In this document: one piece after another, positions 1 to 6,806 of the stretch
How positions within the stretch are numbered: position 1 is the first letter of the stretch
Layout: the number at the start of each line of letters is the position of its first letter
Assembly: GCA_902787755.1 (NCBI GenBank)
Contig: CADAHL010000013.1
Coordinates: 1-50,923 of the forward strand
Reading direction: 5' to 3'
Length of the DNA stretch: 50,923 nucleotides
From: Oscillospiraceae bacterium
Lineage (GTDB): Bacteria > Bacillota > Clostridia > Oscillospirales > Oscillospiraceae
Notes under the pieces: model-generated
Told to the model about the DNA's origin: nothing
Seen by the model: the letters and a program-made list of their open reading frames with translations, nothing else
The model's database searches: none
Position numbers and translations under genes: made by a program

Positions 1-24
1 CAAGAGGAAAGAGAGGGATGCTGT

Positions 25-234
25 TTGATCTCCTACGCCCCGCTGTGGCGCACCATGGCAAGAACAGGCGCGACAACCTATACGCTGCAGGTCAAAGGAC
101 AGATCAGCAGCTCCACGATCCGGCGCATGAAGGCCGGAGAGTCCGTCTCCACAAATACGCTGGATGCGCTCTGCAAGATCCTGCAATGTGATTTACAGGA
201 TGTAGTCGAATACCTTCCCGAAAAGAACACCTGA
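25..234 (+). CDS. Small XRE/Cro-type helix-turn-helix regulator
   Basis: A 69-residue protein consisting of almost nothing but one helix-turn-helix domain, so it is likely a cytoplasmic DNA-binding regulator. The N-terminus MISYAPLW, the segment ISSSTIRRMKAGESV (recognition helix region) and the C-terminal DLQDVVEYLP match the short Cro/C1-type regulators common in Firmicutes. I chose the TTG at 25 because family members start with M-I-S-Y and a GAGAGG motif lies just upstream; an ATG at 18 is in another frame. The stop codon lies inside the left arm of a terminator hairpin. Its target is unknown. It precedes sigG but is separated from it by that terminator, so a regulatory link to sigG is only speculative. 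Confidence 0.8.
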   Translation: MISYAPLWRTMARTGATTYTLQVKGQISSSTIRRMKAGESVSTNTLDALCKILQCDLQDVVEYLPEKNT

Positions 235-280
235 CCCGGAATCATCTGTATGTTCGTACCGGTGACTCCGGGTCTTGTTT
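233..280 (+). terminator. Intrinsic terminator after the XRE gene
   Basis: Arms 233-244 and 263-274 pair over 12 bp with one A-C mismatch, followed by TTGTTTT. The left arm overlaps the stop codon of the XRE gene. Confidence 0.65.
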
Positions 281-297
281 TACGAATAGTTTATTCC

Positions 298-327
298 GTA
301 TCATTTCCCGCGGCGCGGGTAATACTA
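298..327 (+). promoter_or_regulatory. Sigma-F-like promoter for sigG
   Basis: GGTAATACTA at 318-327 fits the forespore sigma-F minus-10 pattern GGnnAnAnTR at every fixed position. GTATC at 298-302, 15 bp upstream, fits the minus-35 pattern GYATA in four of five positions. In Bacillus subtilis sigG is transcribed by sigma-F, so the assignment fits known biology. The predicted start is near 333. Confidence 0.55.
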
Positions 328-360
328 ACACCACTCTTTTTGAGAAGGAGTGGTGTTTTT
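327..360 (+). promoter_or_regulatory. Hairpin with U-tract enclosing the sigG ribosome binding site
   Basis: AACACCACTC (327-336) pairs perfectly with GAGTGGTGTT (348-357). The stem extends inward by a T-G and two T-A pairs, leaving a five-base loop, and is followed by T residues up to 360. The Shine-Dalgarno sequence AGAAGGAG (343-350) lies in the right arm and loop, so the structure can both hide the ribosome binding site and look like a terminator to transcripts arriving from upstream. A transcript starting at about 333 keeps only the inner seven base pairs. Confidence 0.6.
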
Positions 361-361
361 C

Positions 362-1141
362 ATGCAGGGAAAAGTGGAGATCTGTGGAGTGAACACCGCC
401 ACGCTCCCGGTACTGAAGGGCGACGAGATGCGCAGTCTTCTGGAGCGGGCCCGGGCCGGGGACAGAAAGGCCAGAGAAGACCTGATCGCCGGCAATCTCC
501 GGCTGGTGCTGTCGGTGGTCCAGAAATTCGCCAACCGGGGCGAGAGCCTGGACGATCTGTTCCAGGTGGGCGTGATCGGCCTGATCAAGGCCGTAGACTG
601 TTTCGATCTGAGTCAGAACGTACAGTTTTCCACCTACGGCGTGCCCATGATCGCCGGAGAGCTGCGGCGATACCTCCGGGATCACAGCGCGGTGCGGGTC
701 TCCCGGTCTATGCGGGACACAGCCTACAAGGTGCTCCAGACCCGGGAACGGCTCACCGCCGAGACCGGGCGGGAGCCGGACGTGGAACAGATCGCCAAAA
801 GCCTGGGGATCCCCCGGCAGGAGGTGGTCTTCGCCATGGAGGCGGTGTGCGACCCGGTCTCCCTCTACGACCCGGTTTACAGCGACGTCGGGGAGACCGC
901 CACGGTGATGGACCAGATCGGCGATCCCCGGAACACCGACGAGCACTGGCTGGAGCAGATCGCCCTGGAGCAGGCGATGAGCCGCCTGAACGAGCGGGAG
1001 AAGCGGATCCTGGCCCTTCGCTTTTACGACGGCCGGACCCAGACCGAGGTGGCCAAAGCGGTGGGCATCTCCCAGGCCCAGGTCTCCCGGCTGGAGAAAA
1101 ACGCCATCCGGCAGATCAAGAAGAACATCAGCGCATCCTGA
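362..1141 (+). CDS. sigG: RNA polymerase sporulation sigma factor SigG
   Basis: Late forespore sigma factor of the sigma-70 family that directs RNA polymerase to forespore genes after engulfment. The 259-residue protein opens with KVEICGVNTATLPVL, the characteristic SigG N-terminus. Region 2 follows (NLRLVLSVVQKFANRG, DDLFQVGVIGLIKAVDCFDL, FSTYGVPMIAGELRRYLRD, about residues 45-107), then region 3, then region 4 with the helix-turn-helix QTEVAKAVGISQAQVSRLEK near 227-246. ATG 362 is preferred over the in-frame GTG at 350 because the GTG overlaps the Shine-Dalgarno sequence and family members start with M-x-x-KVEICG. Unlike in Bacillus, it is not next to spoIIGA-sigE, which lie near 30 kb here. 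A promoter and leader hairpin upstream suggest tight timing. Confidence 0.95.
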   Translation: MQGKVEICGVNTATLPVLKGDEMRSLLERARAGDRKAREDLIAGNLRLVLSVVQKFANRGESLDDLFQVGVIGLIKAVDCFDLSQNVQFSTYGVPMIAGELRRYLRDHSAVRVSRSMRDTAYKVLQTRERLTAETGREPDVEQIAKSLGIPRQEVVFAMEAVCDPVSLYDPVYSDVGETATVMDQIGDPRNTDEHWLEQIALEQAMSRLNEREKRILALRFYDGRTQTEVAKAVGISQAQVSRLEKNAIRQIKKNISAS

Positions 1142-1164
1142 AAAGGACACATTTCCGAGATCAA

Positions 1165-1197
1165 ACCCCGGCTTTCCCCGAAAGAGCCGGGGTCTTT
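1165..1197 (+). terminator. Terminator after sigG
   Basis: ACCCCGGCT (1165-1173) pairs with AGCCGGGGT (1185-1193), followed by a short CTTT run. Confidence 0.6.
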
Positions 1198-1211
1198 CCC
1201 TGCTTTTCCGC

Positions 1212-1239
1212 TTGTGCTTTTTGAAAAAGAGTATATAAT
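1212..1239 (+). promoter_or_regulatory. Sigma-A promoter for the 1273 gene and greA
   Basis: TTGTGC (1212-1217), 16 bp, TATAAT (1234-1239). The gene starts 34 bases beyond the minus-10. Confidence 0.55.
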
Positions 1240-1272
1240 AGGCTCCCGAGAACACACAGGGGAGGCGATTGC

Positions 1273-1680
1273 ATGAACATAGAACTGACCGACAAGGAAT
1301 TCCGGCGGCTGCTGGATCTGGTCTATATCGGCAACTGGATCCTGAACTCCACCCGGGGCGACGACCGCTTTGAGGACTACGATCTGCTGCAGGAGAAGCT
1401 CTTTGCTCTGGCCCCCGGTCGGGGAATGCCCACCCTGGCCCAGCGCTGGCACGGCCATGTCTTCCCCTCCCGGGCCTTCGAGGAAGGCGGGATCCACGAG
1501 GCCATCGCCGACTACGAGGACGCGGTGTTTTTCGACATTCTGGCCGAGGAGCTGGCCCGCCGGGATCTGGATCTGGTGGATTCGGACCCCGAGGACTTCA
1601 CCCAGCTCAACGACCGGATCGAGGAATATCTGACGGAATTTGACAAAAACGGTCTGAATACCATCCAGATCGACATCTGA
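1273..1680 (+). CDS. Hypothetical acidic protein upstream of greA
   Basis: A 135-residue cytoplasmic protein I do not recognise. It has no signal peptide or membrane segment, is rich in Asp and Glu, and looks mostly helical (EFRRLLDLVYIGNWILN near the start; an EDAVFFDILAEELARRDLDL helix in the second half). GGGGAGGCGA precedes the ATG by a normal distance. It has its own promoter, and greA begins 10 bases after its stop, so the two are very likely co-transcribed. I can assign no function; the link to a transcription elongation factor is only positional. Confidence 0.75.
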   Translation: MNIELTDKEFRRLLDLVYIGNWILNSTRGDDRFEDYDLLQEKLFALAPGRGMPTLAQRWHGHVFPSRAFEEGGIHEAIADYEDAVFFDILAEELARRDLDLVDSDPEDFTQLNDRIEEYLTEFDKNGLNTIQIDI

Positions 1681-1690
1681 GAGGACAAAC

Positions 1691-2191
1691 ATGCACGACG
1701 AACTGACGAGAGAAGACATCCGCAAAATGCAGCAGGAGCTGGATGAGCGGCAGGCTATGATGCCGGAGATCCTGGAGGAGGTCAAGCGCACCCGGGCCTT
1801 CGGCGATCTGAGCGAGAACTTTGAGTACAAGGCCGCCAAGCAGGCCCAGAACAAAAACCGGAGCCGGATCCGCTATCTGGAGGGCATGATCAAAACCGCC
1901 CGCATCATCGACGACAAAGCCGGACAGGATCAGGTGGGTCTGTTCGACAAGGTGGAGATCTATATGCCCGAGCAGGGCCTGAGCCGCACCATTCAGGTGG
2001 TGACCACCGTGCGGGTGGATCCGAGAATGGGCCTGGTGAGCCGGGAATCCCCCCTGGGCCGGGCGCTGCTGGGCAGGAAGGCCGGCGACAGAGTCCGGGT
2101 CCAGGTCAGCGACACCATGGGCTATGACGCCGAGATCCGCTCCATCACCAAGCAGTCCGACGACGGCTCCGCCCCTCTGATGGGCTACTGA
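1691..2191 (+). CDS. greA: Transcription elongation factor GreA/GreB family
   Basis: A 166-residue protein that rescues backtracked RNA polymerase by stimulating cleavage of the transcript 3' end. The N-terminal half is the coiled coil that enters the secondary channel, and its tip carries GDLSENFEY (residues 38-46), with the acidic residues used for metal-assisted cleavage. The C-terminal half fits the FKBP-like domain (SPLGRALLGRKAGDRVRVQV). The length is close to the usual 155-160 residues. It follows the 1273 gene by 10 bases and is closed by a strong terminator. Confidence 0.88.
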   Translation: MHDELTREDIRKMQQELDERQAMMPEILEEVKRTRAFGDLSENFEYKAAKQAQNKNRSRIRYLEGMIKTARIIDDKAGQDQVGLFDKVEIYMPEQGLSRTIQVVTTVRVDPRMGLVSRESPLGRALLGRKAGDRVRVQVSDTMGYDAEIRSITKQSDDGSAPLMGY

Positions 2192-2206
2192 GCCGACGAG
2201 AGAAGA

Positions 2207-2245
2207 CCGACGCCGCTGAAAACTTCCTGCGGCGTCGGCTTTTTT
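2207..2245 (+). terminator. Strong intrinsic terminator after greA
   Basis: CCGACGCCGC (2207-2216) pairs perfectly with GCGGCGTCGG (2229-2238), followed by CTTTTTT. Confidence 0.85.
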
Positions 2246-2268
2246 GCCGTTTTTTTCGGAAATTCTTC

Positions 2269-2296
2269 TTGACATTGGCAAAAAAGCCGATATAAT
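2269..2296 (+). promoter_or_regulatory. Consensus sigma-A promoter of rpsF-ssb-rpsR
   Basis: TTGACA (2269-2274), 16 bp, TATAAT (2291-2296). Both hexamers are exact consensus, as expected for a ribosomal protein operon. Confidence 0.8.
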
Positions 2297-2300
2297 AGTA

Positions 2301-2351
2301 TGGCCTGCGTGTGCGGGCAATATCCTTGCTCTCATCTGTGAATGAGGGCCA
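2301..2351 (+). promoter_or_regulatory. Structured 5' leader of rpsF
   Basis: TGGCC (2301-2305) can pair with GGCCA (2347-2351), closing two inner hairpins: GCAA/TTGC (2317-2320 with 2326-2329) and CTCAT/ATGAG (2331-2335 with 2342-2346). This makes a small multi-branch leader just before the ribosome binding site. rpsF leaders in many bacteria bind S6:S18 to control their own translation. I see the fold but cannot place the known CCG binding element, so the role is inferred. Confidence 0.4.
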
Positions 2352-2374
2352 AATGACCAAAAGGAGGTGCAACC

Positions 2375-2671
2375 ATGGCAAAAGCAAGCGAAAAGTACGA
2401 GGTAATGTACATCATCAACCCCAGCTTCTCCGAGGAAGAGACCGCGGCGGTTGTTGAGAAGTTCAAGGCACTTGTGGAAGCAAATGGTACGCTGGAGGAG
2501 CTGCAGGAGATCGGCAAGCGGAAGCTCGCTTACGAGATCAACTACATTTCCGAGGGCTACTATGTGCTGATGCAGTTCACCAGCGGCCCCGAGCTGCCGG
2601 CTGAGCTGGACCGTATTCTCGGTATCACCGATGGCATCCTGCGGCGCCTGATCACCAAGCGTCCCGAGTAA
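2375..2671 (+). CDS. rpsF: 30S ribosomal protein S6
   Basis: A 98-residue small-subunit protein that pairs with S18 on the central domain of 16S rRNA. The order KYEVMYIINPSFSEEE, then GKRKLAYEINYISEGYYVLMQF, then ITDGILRRLITK is the standard S6 alpha-beta fold, without the long C-terminal extension of some species. AAAGGAGGTG is well placed before the ATG. It is the first gene of the conserved rpsF-ssb-rpsR cluster, with 11 bases to ssb. Confidence 0.96.
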   Translation: MAKASEKYEVMYIINPSFSEEETAAVVEKFKALVEANGTLEELQEIGKRKLAYEINYISEGYYVLMQFTSGPELPAELDRILGITDGILRRLITKRPE

Positions 2672-2682
2672 GGAGTCAAGGT

Positions 2683-3150
2683 ATGCTCAATCACATCGTT
2701 ATCATGGGCCGTCTGACCCGGGATCCCGAGCTCAGATACACCCAATCCCAGACCCCCGTGGCCTCCTTTACGGTGGCAGTGGACCGCGACTTCGGCGGCC
2801 GCGACGGCGGAGAACGGCAGACCGACTTTATCGACTGTGTCGCATGGCGCAGCACCGGTGAGTTTGTCAACAAGTATTTCCGCAAGGGCAGCATGATCGT
2901 CGTGTCCGGCCGGCTCCAGAGCCGCAAATGGCAGGACCGGGACGGCAACAACCGTACCAGCTGGGAAGTCACCGCTGACAATGTTTACTTCGGCGAGAGC
3001 CGCCGGAGAGACGATGACAATCGGGGCGACTATGAGCCTGAACGCAGCTACGGCGGCGATCGGGGCTACAGCCGCCAGAGCAGCGCCCCCGCACCCGCTT
3101 CCAGCTTCTCTGAGATGGAAGACGAGGGCGACGGCGATCTGCCGTTCTGA
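2683..3150 (+). CDS. ssb: Single-stranded DNA-binding protein
   Basis: A 155-residue SSB that coats single-stranded DNA in replication, recombination and repair. The OB-fold fills residues 1-105 (LNHIVIMGRLTRDPELRYT, FIDCVAWRSTGEFVNKYFRKG, then SGRLQSRKWQDRDGNNR). A flexible tail rich in Arg, Gly, Asp and Ser follows, and the protein ends with the acidic tip GDGDLPF that recruits partner proteins. Sitting between rpsF and rpsR is the usual position of the housekeeping SSB. Confidence 0.96.
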   Translation: MLNHIVIMGRLTRDPELRYTQSQTPVASFTVAVDRDFGGRDGGERQTDFIDCVAWRSTGEFVNKYFRKGSMIVVSGRLQSRKWQDRDGNNRTSWEVTADNVYFGESRRRDDDNRGDYEPERSYGGDRGYSRQSSAPAPASSFSEMEDEGDGDLPF

Positions 3151-3198
3151 TCGGACGCAGACGCGTCCAGGATACTAAGAGAATAGGAGGAATCCGCT

Positions 3199-3438
3199 TT
3201 GGCTTTCGATAAAAACAACCCCAAGAACCGCAAACGGAGAAAAGTTTGCCAGTTCTGCGTGGACAAGGCTACCTACATTGATTACAAGGACACCGCGAAG
3301 CTCCGCCGCTTCCTGTCCGAGCGCGGCAAGATCCTGCCCCGCCGTACCATCGGTACCTGCGCCATGCACCAGCGTGAGCTGACCGAGGCGATCAAGCGTT
3401 CCCGCCAGATCGCTCTGCTGCCTTACGTTCTGGACTAA
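3199..3438 (+). CDS. rpsR: 30S ribosomal protein S18
   Basis: A 79-residue S18, partner of S6 in the 30S platform. The signature is clear: [55 protein letters not shown]. Three cysteines (two in CQFC, one in TGTC-like GTCAMHQ) resemble the zinc-binding form of S18. The start is TTG at 3199, fixed by ATAGGAGG seven bases upstream and by family length. It ends the operon at a strong terminator. Confidence 0.95.
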   Translation: MAFDKNNPKNRKRRKVCQFCVDKATYIDYKDTAKLRRFLSERGKILPRRTIGTCAMHQRELTEAIKRSRQIALLPYVLD

Positions 3439-3447
3439 GACAAGCAC

Positions 3448-3490
3448 CAGGGGATGTGAAGAACAAGCTCTTCACATCCCCTGATTTTTT
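3448..3490 (+). terminator. Strong terminator after rpsR
   Basis: CAGGGGATGTGAAGA (3448-3462) pairs perfectly with TCTTCACATCCCCTG (3469-3483), followed by ATTTTTTATTT. Confidence 0.9.
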
Positions 3491-3499
3491 ATTTATCAT

Positions 3500-3537
3500 C
3501 ACACGAAAACCGGCCCGGGAAAGATTTCCGGGCCGGT
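3500..3537 (-). terminator. Terminator of the secreted repeat-protein gene
   Basis: Read on the minus strand, ACCGGCCCGG and CCGGGCCGGT pair perfectly (3537-3528 with 3518-3509) and are followed by TTTTCG. It lies just beyond the stop codon at 3552. Confidence 0.8.
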
Positions 3538-3551
3538 ACTGTTATCATTGT

Positions 3552-4724
3552 TTACTTTCTCTTCCTTCTGCTCACCGCCGCGCCGATCAGCACAGCCGCC
3601 ACCCCAACAGGGATCGCGCCGAGGACCGCCAGCACCAGATACCGCATGGGTCCCAGATCCGCCGGGGCCGGGGGCTCCGGCAGAGCCTCGGTCAGCTGAT
3701 AGCCGCAGATCCGGCAGACGCCGGTCCGCTGACCGGCCTGAGCATCCTCGGTCCACTCCAGGCTGTGCTCCTGTTTCTCTCCGGCTTCACCGCAGTCCTG
3801 GCAGATCTGCCAGTGGCCGCTCTCGTCGCTCTTATAGTCCTTCCCAAAGCTGTGCTCATGCTCCGGTTCGGCTGTGGGCTCCGGGGTGGGCGTGGGCGTG
3901 GGGGTCGGCTTAGGAGTGGGCGTGGGCGTCGGGGTCGGGGTAGGCTCCGGGGTGGGTGTGGGCTCCGGAGTGGGCTCCGGCGTCGGGGTAGGCTGGACCG
4001 TGGGGGTCACGCTGATGGTGGCAAAGCCCGAGCGGGCGTAGCTGATGTGATCCACGCTCCAGAAGGTGCAGCGGATCTTCCAGCCGTCCAGCGCATAGGG
4101 AATGTTGCCCAGGAAGATGTGGGGGCTGTTGATGCCGCTCGTGGTAAGACCGGGGAATTCGTACACCGGCTGGTCTTCCTTCAGATACACCGTCTGGGTC
4201 TCATCCGGGCTGACCAGGGTCCACTCGTAGCTCTCGGTATACATGCTGCTGACCACGAAATCGCAGCTGCCGCCCTCCAGCACCGTTTCCGAGCCCGGAT
4301 CCTTGATGGCGATGGGGGCCCAGGACACGGTGGTATAGCTCTTGGTGAGCACCGCCGTCCTCTGGTCGGAGGAGATGCTGACGCTGACGCCGCCGCTCTC
4401 GTTGTTCACAAAGCCCATGGCGTTGGGATCGAAGAGGTATCCGTCGTCCACCTCATAGCTGACCTGCAGGGTGTAATCCCCTTTTTGGAACTGCACCGTT
4501 TCCCGATTGCCGTTGGCGTCGTACCAGGCCACCTGGGTGATATGGGCGCCCTTGGTGCTGCTGCTCCAGTTCTGATACTGGAATTCCATCAGCGCCACAG
4601 GAGGGAAATTCAAGGAAAACAAAACGTACTGGATAATGGTCTCCGCCCGGGCCGTAACGGGGAAGGAAAGGCAGAAAACCAGAGCCAGCAGCAGCGCTGC
4701 CAGACGTTTCAGAAACCGTTTCAT
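3552..4724 (-). CDS. Secreted surface protein with proline-threonine linker and C-terminal membrane anchor
   Basis: A 390-residue exported protein of unknown function. Residues 1-27 form a signal peptide ending in ARA. Residues 28-245 look like beta-sandwich extracellular modules. Next comes a stretch of about 45 residues of Pro-Thr-Pro-Glu repeats that would act as a rigid spacer, then a short cysteine-containing segment (HWQICQDCGE and CRICGYQ, two CxxC pairs), then a hydrophobic segment (about 362-384) and a basic tail SRRKRK. The two CxxC pairs resemble the doubled-CXXC tails of repeat proteins in gut Firmicutes. It is transcribed alone from its own promoter, divergent from mnmG. A role in adhesion or carbohydrate contact is plausible but not shown. 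Confidence 0.75.
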   Translation of the reverse strand: MKRFLKRLAALLLALVFCLSFPVTARAETIIQYVLFSLNFPPVALMEFQYQNWSSSTKGAHITQVAWYDANGNRETVQFQKGDYTLQVSYEVDDGYLFDPNAMGFVNNESGGVSVSISSDQRTAVLTKSYTTVSWAPIAIKDPGSETVLEGGSCDFVVSSMYTESYEWTLVSPDETQTVYLKEDQPVYEFPGLTTSGINSPHIFLGNIPYALDGWKIRCTFWSVDHISYARSGFATISVTPTVQPTPTPEPTPEPTPTPEPTPTPTPTPTPKPTPTPTPTPEPTAEPEHEHSFGKDYKSDESGHWQICQDCGEAGEKQEHSLEWTEDAQAGQRTGVCRICGYQLTEALPEPPAPADLGPMRYLVLAVLGAIPVGVAAVLIGAAVSRRKRK

Positions 4725-4772
4725 GCTTCACCCTCCTTTATTTTCCCGCCTTCGGTATTCTTTGACGAATGA

Positions 4773-4801
4773 ATTATACCCCCGTCATTCCCTATGGTCA
4801 A
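4773..4801 (-). promoter_or_regulatory. Sigma-A promoter of the secreted repeat protein
   Basis: On the minus strand: TTGACC (4801-4796), 17 bp, TATAAT (4778-4773). The start codon is at 4724, preceded by AAAGGAGGG. Confidence 0.75.
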
Positions 4802-4880
4802 GGGTAAAAGCCTTTATTTTGACATTTTTTTCGCCCTCAGCCCCAAGATGCTGTGGTTTTTGCGAATTCGCCGGTCTTTC

Positions 4881-4909
4881 TTGTTTTTTCCCCGGCAGGG
4901 CGGTATAAT
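4881..4909 (+). promoter_or_regulatory. Sigma-A promoter of mnmG-mnmA
   Basis: TTGTTT (4881-4886), 17 bp, TATAAT (4904-4909). It supports ATG 4938 as the mnmG start and excludes the in-frame ATG at 4908, which lies inside the minus-10. From here back to the divergent promoter at 4801 I see no gene. Confidence 0.65.
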
Positions 4910-4937
4910 GGGAAAAACATGCATTGGGAGAACCGAT

Positions 4938-6806
4938 ATGAACTATCAGGCGGGAAACTGTGACGTGGCCGTGATCGGCGCGGGCCACGCGGGCATCGAG
5001 GCGGCCCTGGCCGCGGCACGGCTGGGGCTGGACACGGTGTGCTTTGCCATCAATCTGGACAGTGTGGGCAACATGCCCTGCAATCCCGCCATCGGCGGCA
5101 CCGCCAAGGGCCACCTGGTGCGGGAGCTGGACGCGCTGGGCGGCGAGATGGCCAGGGCCGCGGACCGGGCCTGCATCCAGTATCGAATGCTGAACCTGGG
5201 CAAGGGGCCGGCGGTTCACTCGCTCCGGGCGCAGGCGGACCGGCGGCGCTATCAGGAGGTCATGAAGCAGACCTTGGAGCGGCAGGAGAATCTGCGCCTG
5301 AAGCAGGCGGAGGTGGTGGCCGTAGGGGTGGAGGACGGGAAGGTCGTCTCCGTCACCACCCGGAACAGGGCCGTGTACGGCTGCCGGGCGGTGATCGTCG
5401 CCACCGGGACCTATCTGGACGGGCGGACGGTAGTGGGCGATGTGCTGCGCTCCCAGGGGCCGGACGGCCTGGCCGCCGCTCTGCCTCTGGCCGAACAGCT
5501 CCGGAGCCTGGGGCTCCGGATGCGCCGCTTCAAGACCGGGACCCCGCCCCGGGTGAACGCCCGGACCGTGGATTTTTCCCGGATGGAGCTCCAGCCGGGA
5601 GATCCGGAGCCGGAGCCCTTCTCCTTCACCACCGAAACCGCGCCGGAGAATCGGGCGGTGTGCTACCTGACCTACACCAACGAGGCCACCCACGCCATCA
5701 TCCGGGCCAACCTGGACCGGAGTCCCCTGGTCTCCGGCGTCATTGAGGGCATAGGCCCCCGATACTGCCCCAGCATTGAGACCAAGATCATGCGCTTTGC
5801 GGACAAGCCCCGGCACCAGCTCTTTGTGGAGCCCATGGGCCTGAACACCGAGGAGCTGTATATCCAGGGCTTCTCCTCCTCCCTGCCGGAGGACGTGCAG
5901 ATCCAGATGCTGCACACCATCCCGGGGCTGGAGCGGGCGGAGATGACCCGCTGCGCCTATGCCATCGAGTACGACTGCATCGATCCCACCGAGCTGCGGC
6001 CCACCCTGGAGTGCCGGAAGATCGCCGGGCTTTACGGCGCCGGGCAGTTCAACGGCTCCTCCGGCTATGAGGAGGCGGCGGTCCAGGGCTTTGTGGCCGG
6101 GGTCAACGCCGCCCTGAAGCTCAAGGGGCGGGAGCCCCTGATCCTGCGCCGCAGCGACGGCTATATCGGCACCCTCATCGACGATCTGGTGACCAAGGGC
6201 ACCAACGAGCCCTACCGGATGATGACCTCCCGGAGCGAATACCGGCTGCTGCACCGGCAGGACAACGCGGACGAGCGGCTCAGCGCCATTGGCCTGCGTA
6301 TCGGTCTCATCTCCCCGGAGCGGCATCAGGCGGTGCTGGACAAATACGCCGCGGTGGACGCAGAGCTCCGGCGCCTGGAAAAGCGCCACGTCCCCCCCTC
6401 CCCCGAGCTGAACGCTCTGCTGCGGGAGAAGGGCACGGCGGAGACGGAGACCGGGGCCTCCCTGGCGGATCTGCTGCGCCGCCCCCAGCTCAGCTATGAG
6501 GACCTGGCCCCCTTTGACCCGGAGCGGCCCCCGCTGCCCCGGCCGGTGGGGAAGCAGGTGGAGATCCGGCTCAAGTATGAGGGCTACATCAAACGCCAGC
6601 TTAGGCAGGTGGAGGAATTTCAGCGTCTGGAGGAGAAGCCTCTGCCGGCGGATCTGGATTACGACGCCATCCCCGGCCTGCGCCTGGAGGCCCGGGAGAA
6701 GCTGCGGGAGCTGCGACCGGAGAACTTCGGCCGGGCCGGGCGGATCTCCGGGGTCTCCCCGGCGGATCTGGCGGTACTCATGGTCTATACGGAGTCAAGA
6801 AAATGA
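4938..6806 (+). CDS. mnmG: tRNA uridine-5-carboxymethylaminomethyl(34) synthesis enzyme MnmG
   Basis: A 622-residue FAD enzyme (GidA) that, with MnmE, installs the carboxymethylaminomethyl group on C5 of wobble uridine 34. It begins with the dinucleotide-binding fold [19 protein letters not shown] (residues 12-30), followed by [19 protein letters not shown] with the conserved cysteine (C48). Later come [14 protein letters not shown], the second FAD motif [15 protein letters not shown] and [21 protein letters not shown], ending in the helical MnmE-binding domain. The length is normal. It overlaps mnmA by four bases (ATGA), so the two are translationally coupled. MnmE, normally its neighbour, is not in the window. 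Confidence 0.96.
   Translation: MNYQAGNCDVAVIGAGHAGIEAALAAARLGLDTVCFAINLDSVGNMPCNPAIGGTAKGHLVRELDALGGEMARAADRACIQYRMLNLGKGPAVHSLRAQADRRRYQEVMKQTLERQENLRLKQAEVVAVGVEDGKVVSVTTRNRAVYGCRAVIVATGTYLDGRTVVGDVLRSQGPDGLAAALPLAEQLRSLGLRMRRFKTGTPPRVNARTVDFSRMELQPGDPEPEPFSFTTETAPENRAVCYLTYTNEATHAIIRANLDRSPLVSGVIEGIGPRYCPSIETKIMRFADKPRHQLFVEPMGLNTEELYIQGFSSSLPEDVQIQMLHTIPGLERAEMTRCAYAIEYDCIDPTELRPTLECRKIAGLYGAGQFNGSSGYEEAAVQGFVAGVNAALKLKGREPLILRRSDGYIGTLIDDLVTKGTNEPYRMMTSRSEYRLLHRQDNADERLSAIGLRIGLISPERHQAVLDKYAAVDAELRRLEKRHVPPSPELNALLREKGTAETETGASLADLLRRPQLSYEDLAPFDPERPPLPRPVGKQVEIRLKYEGYIKRQLRQVEEFQRLEEKPLPADLDYDAIPGLRLEAREKLRELRPENFGRAGRISGVSPADLAVLMVYTESRK

Noticed and set aside
350-361. GTG at 350 as the sigG start
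   Set aside because: It lies on the Shine-Dalgarno sequence itself; ATG 362 gives the family N-terminus with an 11-base spacing.
3880-3995. Repetitive GGGCGTGGGCGTGGG tract as a CRISPR-like or satellite repeat
   Set aside because: It is in frame and encodes the Pro-Thr-Pro-Glu spacer of a secreted protein; no spacers or conserved repeat units of CRISPR type.
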